Source: Acidovorax delafieldii (GTDB taxonomy: Bacteria > Pseudomonadota > Gammaproteobacteria > Burkholderiales > Burkholderiaceae_C). Taken from it: 64,000 bases of DNA. The stretch is taken from the NCBI RefSeq assembly GCF_007993815.1, contig NZ_VJWE01000012.1, positions 372,001 to 436,000 of the forward strand, in the 5' to 3' direction. Both the position numbers and the translations under genes were made by a program. Shown in pieces: positions 1 through 8,338 of the stretch (its first letter is position 1; each line of letters opens with the position of its first letter). The notes beneath the pieces are model-generated. The model was not told where the DNA came from, ran no database searches, and saw nothing but the letters and a program-made list of their open reading frames with translations.

Positions 1-1486
1 CACGCAGCCGCCCCGGCTCGCGCAGTGCCATCACCAGCGCCCGCACGGGCCCCTGCTCTTGCGGCTTGATGCGCAGGTCGACCACCTGCATGGTGGTGCC
101 CCGCGTATTGGCCAGCATGAACAACGCCTTGGCCACCAGGGCATCTTTGGGACCGCCCTTGCCGCTTTCGATGAAGGTGCCCAGGTTGTAGGTGGCGTCG
201 GCGTGGCCCGCCTCGGCCGCCTGGGCATACCAGGCGCGGGCCTGGGCCAGGTTCACGGGGCCGCCATAGCGGCCATGCTCATCGCTGGTGCCCCGGTGAA
301 ACGCGGCGTGCGGATCGCCCTCGCGGGCGTACCAGCCCGGCAGGTCGCGCAGGGGGTTGCCAGTCCACACCAGGGGCGCTGCGGCACCGGGTCCGGACGA
401 AGCCGCAGCCATGGGCGCGAGGCTGAGGCCGCCGGGCGACTCTGACGCTTGCTGGGCCTGCTGCTTTTGCTGCACCCGCTGCCGCTGCTCTTGCGCAGCG
501 GCGTTCCACTTGGCGGCTTGCTGCGCATCCGCCGGTCCACCCCAACCTCGCTCGAACATCACGGCCAAAAGGCGTTTGGCGGGTTCATGGTCCCAGTCCG
601 CCGCGCGCTGGCACCAGGAGCGTGCGTTCTCAAAGTTCGGTTGCTCCCAGCCGATCACGGTCTCCAGCGCCTGCAGAAACGCGGCCACCTCATGGCCCTG
701 GGCCGCCGCGGGCTCCAGTGCGTCTGCCGCTTCGATGCGCTTGCGCGAGTACAAGGCCAGTTGCTCGCTGCGGGCCACGGCGTCATCCACCGCCTTGCGC
801 TCTTCGTCCACGATCTGCAGCAGTGGCTCGCCCGGGGCGGCCTTCAGCCGTGCCATCAGAGCCTGAACGCGGGCCTTCGCCTTGTCTGGAAAGCGCTCGT
901 AGAAGGCTTGGGCGTCCTTGCGGGTCTCCGCATCGTGCGCGCCCATGAGCTGCAGTGCAGCCGCCAGGTCAAAGTGCCTGCGCTGGCCCATGGTGCCAAA
1001 ACGCAGGGCCCGACCCAGCGCATACAGCGCATGGGGGTTGCCCCGCGCGGCCCAGCGCCGGTACTCGGCCCAGGCTTTGGCGTCATCGCCCGCCTGCCGC
1101 GCACGGACCGCATGGCGCACCTGCAAGTCGGGCTCCTCAGGGGCGTCGCCATTGGCCAGGTAGTGCACGCCACTTTGTGGGTCATACAGATTCAGGCCCA
1201 GGCGGGCCGCCTGCTCCCAGCCATCGTCAAACGGCGGGCCCCAATCCGGAAAGCGGGTGTTGATGCCGACGCCAAAGGTCGGGTCGGTGATGTCAGGACC
1301 ACCGAGGTAAATGTCCCAGAACCCGGCAAAGCGCTGTTCGACGGCCCGGGCCCAGGCAGTGAATTGGGGGTTCATCGGCACCTGGGGGCCGGCCTCCACG
1401 CGCTCGTACTGCGCGTCCGCCTCGGCCTTGGTGGCGGGCCAGGGCCAATCAGCGGGCTTCTCCCAGATCTGGATGGTGTAACTCAC
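1..1486 (-). CDS. Sel1-repeat (TPR-like) protein, 3' end cut by window edge
   Basis: The frame stays open from a GTG start at 1484-1486 to the left edge, giving about 495 residues and no stop. GAGGAGG sits just upstream of the GTG, and no in-frame ATG competes with it. The N-terminal part is Trp-rich (IQIWEKPADWPWP) and not recognised. Later segments carry Sel1-type helical pairs, for example EYRRWAARGNPHALYALGRA, SWCQRAADWDHEPAKRLLAV and AWYAQAAEAGHADATYNLG. Such repeats normally act as protein-protein scaffolds. No signal peptide is visible, so it is probably cytoplasmic. The partner is unknown and the C-terminus lies outside the window. Confidence 0.8.
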   Translation of the reverse strand, partial: MSYTIQIWEKPADWPWPATKAEADAQYERVEAGPQVPMNPQFTAWARAVEQRFAGFWDIYLGGPDITDPTFGVGINTRFPDWGPPFDDGWEQAARLGLNLYDPQSGVHYLANGDAPEEPDLQVRHAVRARQAGDDAKAWAEYRRWAARGNPHALYALGRALRFGTMGQRRHFDLAAALQLMGAHDAETRKDAQAFYERFPDKAKARVQALMARLKAAPGEPLLQIVDEERKAVDDAVARSEQLALYSRKRIEAADALEPAAAQGHEVAAFLQALETVIGWEQPNFENARSWCQRAADWDHEPAKRLLAVMFERGWGGPADAQQAAKWNAAAQEQRQRVQQKQQAQQASESPGGLSLAPMAAASSGPGAAAPLVWTGNPLRDLPGWYAREGDPHAAFHRGTSDEHGRYGGPVNLAQARAWYAQAAEAGHADATYNLGTFIESGKGGPKDALVAKALFMLANTRGTTMQVVDLRIKPQEQGPVRALVMALREPGRLR

Positions 1487-1646
1487 GGCTCCCTCCTCGG
1501 ATGCCGCTCGGAATGCGGCTTGTTGTTTGTGTTGACGCTCGTCAAGTGCGAGCAAATTCTAGAAGCGCCCTCCGCCAGCCTGCATCGCGGCACCTCTCTG
1601 TTTTGTCCAGTGATGTGCCAGCACCACACCCGGATATCTGCTGCCG

Positions 1647-1712
1647 TTTTGAGTAAAAATGGGCTGTAGCGCCCATACTCTATGTGCCAATAGCTCTTTT
1701 TTTTATAGCAAA
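1647..1712. repeat. Dispersed intergenic repeat, divergent copy
   Basis: The AT-rich segment contains TGTAGCGCCCATA, then ATAGCTC and TATAGCAAA. This resembles the GCGCTAGTC / AGCTATCAA / GTAGCAA elements at 15.6, 21.0, 30.7, 40.1, 41.1 and 55.9 kb. It ends directly at the start codon of the HTH gene at 1715, so it may also hold that gene's promoter. It is the least similar copy. Confidence 0.4.
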
Positions 1713-1714
1713 CC

Positions 1715-2038
1715 ATGTCCCAGTCACCCATTTCCGTTATGGCCCTTGCGATGCCTGTGCCCACCGGCGAGCAGCTCAAGGCCGCGCGCGTTGCAGCCGG
1801 GCTCAGCCAGGCGCAAGCTGCCGAACTCATGGGCTACCCACTGCAGACCGGCAGCCGGGGCGGCGTGCAGTCGCGCACCTGGCAGGCGCTGGAGAGCATG
1901 ACCGACGAGCGCAACATGCAGGGACCCGTGTTCGCGATGTTTCTGTTGCTCACCGGACAGCATCCCGATCTCGTGCTCGCACATCGCTCGCCATCGACGG
2001 ACGCCCCCGCGAGCGCGCCAGCGCCCAACCCGCAATAA
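1715..2038 (+). CDS. Small XRE-like helix-turn-helix protein
   Basis: A 107-residue protein. Residues about 18-60 look like an XRE/Cro helix-turn-helix (EQLKAARVAAGLSQAQAAEL, then a second helix pair around RTWQALESM). The tail is Ala/Pro-rich and probably disordered. No clear Shine-Dalgarno is seen; an AT-rich repeat precedes the ATG. It is probably a DNA-binding regulator, but no target or toxin partner is adjacent. It stands alone between divergent or convergent neighbours, and its TAA overlaps the terminator of the opposite gene. Confidence 0.6.
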   Translation: MSQSPISVMALAMPVPTGEQLKAARVAAGLSQAQAAELMGYPLQTGSRGGVQSRTWQALESMTDERNMQGPVFAMFLLLTGQHPDLVLAHRSPSTDAPASAPAPNPQ

Positions 2039-2070
2039 AAAAGGCGGAACGGCCCAAAGGCAGTTCCGCC
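2035..2070 (-). terminator. Rho-independent terminator of the Bug receptor gene
   Basis: GGCGGAAC (2043-2050) pairs with GTTCCGCC (2063-2070) across a 12-base loop. On the minus strand the stem is followed by a run of T (A 2035-2042 on the plus strand). It lies about 40 bases after the stop at 2108. Confidence 0.8.
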
Positions 2071-2107
2071 AAGTCTCTACAGGAAGAAAACAGGATCGGC
2101 CGGGCGA

Positions 2108-3100
2108 TCAGTCCACCTTGATATTGGCCGCCTTGATGACCTGCGCCCATTTGTCCACTTCGGCCTTCTGGAAGGTGGCGATCTGGGCCACGCTCATGTC
2201 GGCAGGCTCCATGCCAAAACCTTTGAGGCGGGTCTGCATGTCGGGCTGGGCGAGGATCTTGCGGATCTCGTCGTGCAGGCGGCTCACCACTGGGGTGGGC
2301 GTGCCGGCCGGCACAAAAATCGCCTGCCAGGACTGCACCTCGAAGTCCTTGAGCTCGGCCACACCCGACTCTGCCACCGTGGGCACGTCGGGCATGGAGG
2401 CCAGGCGCTTGGGCGACGTGACGGCAATGGCGCGCAGCTTGCCGCTCTGGATGTGCGGTGCGGCCACCACGGTGGTATCGAACATCATGTCCACTTGGCC
2501 GCTGATCACGTCCTGGATGGCGGGGCCGCTGCCCTTGTAGGGGATGTGCGTGAACTTCACGCCCGACTTGTAGGCCAGCAGTTCCACCGCCAGATGCTGT
2601 GAGCTGCCCGTGCCGGCGGACGCAGACGACAGGCCGCCCTGCTTGCCCTTGGCGGCCGTCAGCACGTCTTTCAGGGTTTTATAAGGGCTGTTGGCCGACA
2701 CCACCAGCACCACCGGGTTGGTGCCGATCAGCGTGACGGGGCTGAACGACTTGATGGGGTCGTAGCCCAGCTTGGGGTACAGGCTGATGTTGATGGCATG
2801 CGAGCTGACCGTGCCACCCAGCAGCGTGAAGCCATCCGGGGCCGAGCGCGCGGCAGCCTCCGAGCCGATGCTGCCTGCCGCACCGCCCTTGTTCTCCACC
2901 ACCACCGTGGTGCCCAGGGCTGTGCCGAGTTGCTGGCCGATCAGTCGGGCCAGGGTGTCAGTGGTGCCACCGGCGGCAAAGGGCACCACGTAGCTGATGG
3001 CTTTGCCGGTGGGCCAGGTGGTCTGGGCCATGGCGGGCAGCGCCATCAGCGCGCCTGCAGCTGCCAGGGCTGCGGATTGGACCAGGGTTCTGCGTTGCAT
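2108..3100 (-). CDS. Bug-family tripartite tricarboxylate transporter substrate-binding protein
   Basis: A 330-residue periplasmic solute receptor. The start at 3100 is preceded by AGGAG and begins a clean signal peptide (MQRRTLVQSAALAAAGALMA, cleaved after AMAQ); upstream in-frame ATGs lack this. Bug hallmarks are visible: ISYVVPFAAGGTTDTLAR near the mature N-terminus, VVENKGGAAGSIG, and IPYKGSGPAIQDVISGQVD. These receptors bind small carboxylates. No TctA/TctB membrane partner is in the window, as is common for orphan Bug genes. It lies 100 bases downstream of the lactonase gene on the same strand, so they probably share a transcript for sugar-acid or lactone uptake and hydrolysis (inference). 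Confidence 0.93.
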   Translation of the reverse strand: MQRRTLVQSAALAAAGALMALPAMAQTTWPTGKAISYVVPFAAGGTTDTLARLIGQQLGTALGTTVVVENKGGAAGSIGSEAAARSAPDGFTLLGGTVSSHAINISLYPKLGYDPIKSFSPVTLIGTNPVVLVVSANSPYKTLKDVLTAAKGKQGGLSSASAGTGSSQHLAVELLAYKSGVKFTHIPYKGSGPAIQDVISGQVDMMFDTTVVAAPHIQSGKLRAIAVTSPKRLASMPDVPTVAESGVAELKDFEVQSWQAIFVPAGTPTPVVSRLHDEIRKILAQPDMQTRLKGFGMEPADMSVAQIATFQKAEVDKWAQVIKAANIKVD

Positions 3101-3200
3101 GTGTTTGTCTCCTAGGGGCAATGAAAAAAGGGGGCAAAGAGCGAGGGCGCCTGCGGAGGCCTGTTGTCGGTGCAGCCTGTGAACGCGCGCCCTTACTCGC

Positions 3201-4298
3201 TCAGGGCATATCGACGATCTCGATCCAGTTGGGGTTCTTACCCACCGGAACGCGGGTGGGCACACCGGGAAGGCCTGTCGCGGGGTCAATGGGGTGCAGT
3301 GCGACGTGGTGCGACTCCTGTCCCGCTGCGATCAGGAAGCGACCTGACGCGTCCACCGCAAAACCGCGCGGCGTCTTTTCGGTGGGCACATGCCCCAGGG
3401 GCTGCAGCTGCCCGGTGGCGGCATCGACGCGAAATGCGCTCAGCGTGCTGGACGTGCGCTCCGACGCATACAGCGTGCGGCCATCGGGCGATAGGTGAAT
3501 GTCGGCGGCCCAGGGCTTGCCCGCAAAACCTGCGGGCAATGCCGTGGTGCGCTGCAGCGGGCGCAGCGTGCCACGCTCCTTGTCGTAGGCCATCACATGC
3601 ACGGCCGCATCCAGTTCGTCCAGCAGATACAGGTGGCGCTGGTCGCCGCTCCAGACGAAGTGGCGGGGGCCGGACTTTTCGGGCGCCACGGGGGTCAGCG
3701 CAGGCTCGTGGGCGGTGAGCTTGCCGGTCTCTGCATCAAACTTCCAGGCCGAGAGGTGGTCGCCACCCAGGCTGGTAGCAAAGACATAGCGGTTGGCTGC
3801 GTCCGCGTGGATGGCGTGCGCGTTGGGCGCGGTGGGGATGAGCTGCTGCACCGCTCCCACGACACCGTCCTTGCCAATGCTGTTGACCGTGATCTTGTGT
3901 CCGGGGTAGGAGGCTGCGAACAGCCAGCGCCCGGTGGCGTCGGTGTCGATATTGGCCATGCTGTCGGCCAACGGCGCCTCGCCCAGCTTGCGCAGCTTGC
4001 CGCTCGCCGGGTCAATGGCCAGGCTGACCACCCGAAACGGCTGCGAGCGCAATGCCACATAGAGCACGCGCTTGTCCGGGCTGACGGCCATGGGCATGGC
4101 AGCGCCGCCCAGTGCCGTGGTGTCCACGGTCTTGAGCGTCCCGGCGGCGCGGTCCAGCTCCAGCACCGACACATCCTGGCTGTCTGCATTGGCCACGTAC
4201 ACCCAGGTGGCTGCCTGCACAGCCTGTACGCCCAGCGCGGTTGCAACGGCCAGCATCACGGGCGCGACGCGGTGACGGATACGAAATGGGATGGTCAT
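3201..4298 (-). CDS. Exported seven-bladed beta-propeller lactonase family protein
   Basis: A 365-residue protein of the 6-phosphogluconolactonase/cycloisomerase-2 type. The start at 4298 follows AGGGGACC and opens a signal peptide ending near VQAVQAA. Repeated blade motifs are clear: WVYVANADSQDVSVLELD, MAVSPDKRVLYVALRS, HLSPDGRTLYASERTSSTLS and RFLIAAGQESHHVALHPID. The signal peptide makes it periplasmic, which does not fit a cytoplasmic pentose-phosphate role. Next to a Bug receptor and opposite kdgD, it may hydrolyse a sugar-acid lactone before uptake (inference). Substrate uncertain. Confidence 0.88.
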   Translation of the reverse strand: MTIPFRIRHRVAPVMLAVATALGVQAVQAATWVYVANADSQDVSVLELDRAAGTLKTVDTTALGGAAMPMAVSPDKRVLYVALRSQPFRVVSLAIDPASGKLRKLGEAPLADSMANIDTDATGRWLFAASYPGHKITVNSIGKDGVVGAVQQLIPTAPNAHAIHADAANRYVFATSLGGDHLSAWKFDAETGKLTAHEPALTPVAPEKSGPRHFVWSGDQRHLYLLDELDAAVHVMAYDKERGTLRPLQRTTALPAGFAGKPWAADIHLSPDGRTLYASERTSSTLSAFRVDAATGQLQPLGHVPTEKTPRGFAVDASGRFLIAAGQESHHVALHPIDPATGLPGVPTRVPVGKNPNWIEIVDMP

Positions 4299-4437
4299 GC
4301 TCGGTCCCCTGGGAGTGCCTTCGGCTGGACTGCGACTCTGAAGCGCGCCCGCCAGTGAGGTTGTGGTGGTTCTGCTGCGCCCGGAGACGCCATTCGCAGG
4401 GCGATTCATTGCTGCAGCATCTGGTGATTGTGATATG

Positions 4438-4448
4438 TCGTCATACAA
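4438..4448 (-). promoter_or_regulatory. FadR-type GntR operator-like site, lactonase arm
   Basis: TCGTCATACAA fits the FadR-subfamily consensus TNGTNNNACNA, and the complementary strand TTGTATGACGA also fits. Read towards the lactonase gene the sequence is GTTGTATGACGAC, which closely matches GTTGTACGATGAC upstream of the divergent gene. No GntR gene is in the window. Confidence 0.4.
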
Positions 4449-4640
4449 CAAGGAATGCATTCTGACCCATCTTTAGCGCTGACAGAGAAAGGGATTACCC
4501 GAGGTCACTTACAACCTCGAAACACCCGCCAGTCAACAATCTCTGGATTTTTCTGGGCCAAAAATCTCAGTACAAACCCTGAAATCCCCCTAAACATGCA
4601 CTGAATGACACCAGCATGGATTGCATATTTTTCGATCCAG

Positions 4641-4651
4641 TTGTACGATGA
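4641..4651 (+). promoter_or_regulatory. FadR-type GntR operator-like site, kdgD arm
   Basis: TTGTACGATGA matches TNGTNNNACNA with one mismatch and lies 30 bases before the receptor start at 4681. It is embedded in GTTGT-N10-ACAAC. The sequence GTTGTAYGAYGAC is shared with the site at 4438 in the opposite, promoter-proximal orientation. Confidence 0.4.
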
Positions 4652-4680
4652 CTAACAACACAAACACACGGAGACATTCC

Positions 4681-5652
4681 ATGAGCCTGCAACGTCGCGC
4701 AATTCTTCTGGCCTGCACTGCCGCTCTGGCGGCAGCTTCTGCCACGGCCCAGACCGCTGAATGGCCTGCCAAGACACTGCGCATCGTGGTGCCCTACCCA
4801 CCAGGCGGCAGCTCGGACATCATTGCGCGCTCGATCAGTCAGGCGCTGTCCGAATCGCTCAAGCAGAGCGTGATCGTCGAGAACAAGCCCGGCGCCAATG
4901 GCAACCTGGGTGCCGACTTTGTGGCCAAAGCCGAGCCCGATGGCTACACCATGCTGCTGTGTGATGTGGGCGCGCTGGCGATCAGCCCCTCGGTCTACAC
5001 CAAGCTGTCGTTCGACCCCTCCAAAGACCTGCGCGGTGTGACCATGCTGGCCTACTCGCCCCACCTGCTGGTAGTGCACCCCTCGGTGCCGGTCAACAAC
5101 CTCAAGGAGCTGATCGCCTACTCCAAGAAGAACGAGCTGAACTTTGCCGTGACGGCCACCGGCAGTGCTCCTCACCTTGCCGGCGTGGCGCTGGAGCGCG
5201 CCAGCGGCGCACGCTGGCAGTACATCCCCTACAAGGGCGGCGTCACCGCGATTCAGGACACCGTGGCCGGCCAGACCCAGGTGCTGATGAACGGCATGCT
5301 AGCCACCCTGCCCCAGGTACAAAACGGCAAGCTCAAGGTGCTGGGCGTTTCCAAGTCCACCCGCATGCCGCTGATCGGTGACGTGCCCACGATTGCCGAG
5401 CAAGGTGTGACCGGCTACGAGTCCGGCACCTGGCAAGGCGTGCTGCTGCCACGCGGCACACCCGATGCGGTCGTGCAAAAGCTCAACAAGGCGCTCATCA
5501 CTGCCATCCGCGCACCCGAGATCCGCTCGCGCCTGGCCGGCCAGGGCGCCGAAGTGGTGACCATGACCTCCACCGAACAGGACCAGTTCTTCTCCAAGGA
5601 ACGCGCGCGCTGGGCCAGCGTGGTGAAGGCCGCCAACATCAAGCTCGACTGA
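4681..5652 (+). CDS. Bug-family tripartite tricarboxylate transporter substrate-binding protein
   Basis: A 323-residue periplasmic receptor. The start at 4681 follows GGAGA with good spacing and opens the signal peptide ([20 protein letters not shown], cleaved near ATAQ). Bug signatures: [57 protein letters not shown]. It is 43 bases upstream of kdgD on the same strand, so the pair is probably an operon. The likely ligand is a sugar acid such as glucarate or galactarate, inferred only from kdgD. No membrane subunits are encoded nearby. Confidence 0.93.
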   Translation: MSLQRRAILLACTAALAAASATAQTAEWPAKTLRIVVPYPPGGSSDIIARSISQALSESLKQSVIVENKPGANGNLGADFVAKAEPDGYTMLLCDVGALAISPSVYTKLSFDPSKDLRGVTMLAYSPHLLVVHPSVPVNNLKELIAYSKKNELNFAVTATGSAPHLAGVALERASGARWQYIPYKGGVTAIQDTVAGQTQVLMNGMLATLPQVQNGKLKVLGVSKSTRMPLIGDVPTIAEQGVTGYESGTWQGVLLPRGTPDAVVQKLNKALITAIRAPEIRSRLAGQGAEVVTMTSTEQDQFFSKERARWASVVKAANIKLD

Positions 5653-5695
5653 GCGCCACAGACACCCGTTTCATTCACCATCCTCTCCCGCTGCA

Positions 5696-6613
5696 ATGAC
5701 CATGACCGCGCAAGAACTCAAAACCATCATGGGCTCCGGCCTGCTCTCGTTCCCCATCACCGACTTCGACGAGCAGGGCAACTTCCGCCCCAAGACCTAC
5801 ATCGAGCGCCTGGAGTGGCTCGCCCCCTACGGCGCCAGCGCCCTGTTTGCCGCCGGTGGCACGGGTGAGTACTTCTCGCTCTCGGGCCCCGAATACAGCG
5901 AGGTCATCAAGACGGCCGTGGATACCTGCCGGGGGAAGGTGCCGATCATTGCCGGTGCCGGTGGCCCCACCCGCACGGCCATTGCCCATGCCCAGGAGGC
6001 CGAGCGTCTGGGCGCCCATGGCATCCTGCTGCTGCCCCATTACCTGACCGAAGCTGGCCAGGAAGGCCTGATTGCCCATGTGGAGCAGGTCTGCAAGAGC
6101 GTGAAGTTCGGTGTGATCGTCTACAACCGCGACCGCACCAAGCTCACGGCCGAGTCCCTGGCCATCCTGGCCGAGCGTTGTCCGAACCTGGTGGGGTTCA
6201 AGGACGGTGTGGGCAATATCGAGACCATGTCGTCCATCTACATGAAGATGGGGGACCGCTTTTCGTACCTGGGCGGTCTGCCCACGGCGGAGGTGTATGC
6301 CGCTGCCTACAAGGCGCTGGGCACGCCGGTGTATTCGTCGGCGGTCTTCAACTTCATCCCCAAGACGGCGATGGAGTTCTACAAGGCGGTGGCCAGCGAT
6401 GACACGGCCACGCAGCACCGGCTGCTCAAGTCGTTCTTCATGCCGTACCTGGCCATCCGCAACCGGGTGGAGGGCTATGGCGTGTCGATCATCAAGGCGG
6501 GTGCGCGCATCGTGGGCCATGACGGCGGGCCGGTGCGGGCGCCGCTGACGGACCTCAAGCCCAGCGAGATGGAAGAGCTCAAGGCGCTGATTGACAAGCT
6601 TGGGCCGCAGTAA
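5696..6613 (+). CDS. kdgD: 5-dehydro-4-deoxyglucarate dehydratase
   Basis: A 305-residue enzyme of the DHDPS/N-acetylneuraminate lyase family (EC 4.2.1.41). It converts 5-keto-4-deoxy-glucarate to 2-oxoglutarate semialdehyde, CO2 and water in glucarate/galactarate catabolism. Visible features: substrate loop GGTGEYFSL, catalytic Tyr in VIVYNRD and Schiff-base Lys in [10 protein letters not shown]. The C-terminal region with [16 protein letters not shown] is typical of KdgD rather than DapA. Two ATGs (5696, 5702) are possible and the Shine-Dalgarno is weak. The next enzyme, 2-oxoglutarate-semialdehyde dehydrogenase, is not in the window. Confidence 0.92.
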   Translation: MTMTAQELKTIMGSGLLSFPITDFDEQGNFRPKTYIERLEWLAPYGASALFAAGGTGEYFSLSGPEYSEVIKTAVDTCRGKVPIIAGAGGPTRTAIAHAQEAERLGAHGILLLPHYLTEAGQEGLIAHVEQVCKSVKFGVIVYNRDRTKLTAESLAILAERCPNLVGFKDGVGNIETMSSIYMKMGDRFSYLGGLPTAEVYAAAYKALGTPVYSSAVFNFIPKTAMEFYKAVASDDTATQHRLLKSFFMPYLAIRNRVEGYGVSIIKAGARIVGHDGGPVRAPLTDLKPSEMEELKALIDKLGPQ

Positions 6614-6627
6614 GCGCGGCCTGGCGC

Positions 6628-6658
6628 AGGGCCTGGTTCACCAGGCCCTCGTTTTTTG
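6628..6658 (+). terminator. Rho-independent terminator after kdgD
   Basis: AGGGCCTGG (6628-6636), loop TTCA, CCAGGCCCT (6641-6649), then GTTTTTT. It ends the receptor-kdgD unit. Confidence 0.85.
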
Positions 6659-6766
6659 CTCCCATTGCAGACACCCCTACACCCCGGGCCCGGCCGTGCA
6701 CAGGTCCGGAGGCAGTCGTGGCACGCCCATTCCCAAAACCCCAACACAACAACGGAGACAGACAAA

Positions 6767-7231
6767 ATGTTCAAGCAAATCGTTCTCGCCGCGGCCGCTG
6801 CCGTGACCATTGCCGCGCTCGCAGGTTGCGCCACGGGTGCGGCAGCCACAGCCTCCTCGGCATCGACCGAACAGGCAGTGGCTGCCGCCGCAGAAAAGCT
6901 GCGCGTGGCCATGATCGACCCCACGCCCGCTGCACTGACCGCCCTCGTCGCCGACGACCTGAGCTACGGCCATTCGGGCGGCCGCGTGGACACCAAGGAC
7001 AGCTTCATCGGCGACCTGATCGCTGGCAAGTCCGACTTCGTGACCATCGCCATCACCGACCAGACCATCAAGGTGGTGGGTAACACCGCCATCGTGCGCC
7101 ACACCCTCACGGCCGACACCAACGATTCGGGCAAGCCCGGCAAGGTGCAGATCAAGATCCTGGGCGTGTGGCAACAGCAAGGGGGCCAGTGGAAGCTGCT
7201 GGCGCGCCAGGCCGTGCGCGTCGCGGCATGA
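6767..7231 (+). CDS. NTF2/SnoaL-like putative lipoprotein
   Basis: A 154-residue protein. The start at 6767 follows CGGAGACAGAC and opens a lipoprotein signal with lipobox LAGC (Cys about residue 20). The mature part has the DUF4440/NTF2-like pattern: an N-terminal helix (AAEKLRVAMIDPTPAALTAL), LSYGHSGGRVDTKDSFIGDL, and a terminal strand QGGQWKLLARQAVRV. Family members are often binding or small lyase/isomerase domains. The activity is unknown here. It is single, between a terminator and the dehydrogenase gene. Confidence 0.8.
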   Translation: MFKQIVLAAAAAVTIAALAGCATGAAATASSASTEQAVAAAAEKLRVAMIDPTPAALTALVADDLSYGHSGGRVDTKDSFIGDLIAGKSDFVTIAITDQTIKVVGNTAIVRHTLTADTNDSGKPGKVQIKILGVWQQQGGQWKLLARQAVRVAA

Positions 7232-7307
7232 TGTAGACACATCGGGGCGGCTGTGTGCCGCCGTATGCCGCCCCTTGCATTTTTTGGCACTGTTGCCCCA
7301 CGAAACC

Positions 7308-8273
7308 ATGACCACGACTCCCCCTCGCATCCTGCAAATCGGCCGCCTGCCCCTTCCCGCACTGGAAGCCGAACTGGCTGCCCGTTACAGCGTCGCCTGC
7401 CTGGCCGACCAGCCCGATCCAGCGGCTTTTCTGGCGTCGCACGGTGCAGAGTTCACGGGGGTGGTGACCACCGCAGCCATCGGCCTCAAGGGCGAAGTCA
7501 TTGCGGCATTGCCCAACCTTCGGGTCATCAGCAGTTTTGGCGTAGGTTTTGATGCGCTGGACATCGATGCAGCCAAGGCCCGTGGTGTGCAGGTGGGCTA
7601 CACACCCGGCGTGCTCAACGACTGTGTGGCCGACATGGCGTTCGCGCTGATGCTGGATGTGTCACGCCACGTGGCCGCCAGCGACCGTTTTGTGCGCCGT
7701 GGTGAATGGCCGAAGGCCAGATACGCACTGGGCACCCGAGTGTCCGGCAAGCGGCTGGGCATCGTGGGCATGGGCCGCATCGGGCAGGCCGTGGCCGAGC
7801 GTGCGAGCGGGTTTCGCATGGAGGTGGGGTACCACAACCGCCGCCCGGCGCAGGAATGCGCACTGCCCTACTTCGAGTCGGTGACCGCGCTGGCGCAATG
7901 GGCCGACTACCTCGTGCTCACCGTTGCAGGCGGCGCTGCAACGCGCCACCTCGTCAACCGCGATGTGCTGGAGGCCTTGGGCCCCACCGGATTTCTCATC
8001 AATGTGGCGCGTGGCACTGTGGTGGACGAGGCGGCACTGATCGATGCGCTGACCGAGCGCCGCATTGCGGGCGCCGGGCTGGACGTGTTTGAGAACGAAC
8101 CCAGCGTGCCCGCCGCGCTGATGGCGCTGGACAACGTGGTGCTGACACCGCACACCGCCAGCGCCACCCACGAAACCCGCCGCGCCATGGCAGACCTGGT
8201 GCTGGAGAACCTGGCATCCTTCTTTGCGACGGTCACCGTGCGCACGCCGGTGCCGGGCACGCCGGGCGCTTGA
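7308..8273 (+). CDS. D-isomer-specific 2-hydroxyacid dehydrogenase
   Basis: A 321-residue NAD(P)-dependent reductase, glyoxylate/hydroxypyruvate reductase-like. Rossmann motif LGIVGMGRIGQAV at about 147-159, catalytic Arg in LINVARGTVVDE, Glu in VFENEP and His in LTPHTASATHETR are all present. The start at 7308 (MTTTPPRILQIGRLP) was chosen because it begins at the conserved first strand; an upstream ATG at 7275 adds an unlikely extension. The Shine-Dalgarno is weak. It may serve glyoxylate or sugar-acid metabolism, but the substrate cannot be read from the sequence. Confidence 0.9.
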   Translation: MTTTPPRILQIGRLPLPALEAELAARYSVACLADQPDPAAFLASHGAEFTGVVTTAAIGLKGEVIAALPNLRVISSFGVGFDALDIDAAKARGVQVGYTPGVLNDCVADMAFALMLDVSRHVAASDRFVRRGEWPKARYALGTRVSGKRLGIVGMGRIGQAVAERASGFRMEVGYHNRRPAQECALPYFESVTALAQWADYLVLTVAGGAATRHLVNRDVLEALGPTGFLINVARGTVVDEAALIDALTERRIAGAGLDVFENEPSVPAALMALDNVVLTPHTASATHETRRAMADLVLENLASFFATVTVRTPVPGTPGA

Positions 8274-8338
8274 GCCCGCCACGGCGCCCTGTGTAACGCA
8301 GCTGCCCTCACAGGGAGGGTGTGGAGCAGCTCAGCGTG

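Larger units (their letters stand above)
4299..4680. promoter_or_regulatory. Divergent promoter region of the sugar-acid locus
   Basis: This is a 382-base gap between the two divergently read arms. No ORF here looks coding. The centre is AT-rich and contains the two motif copies described at 4438 and 4641, each proximal to one arm. The rest shows nothing recognisable. Confidence 0.6.
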
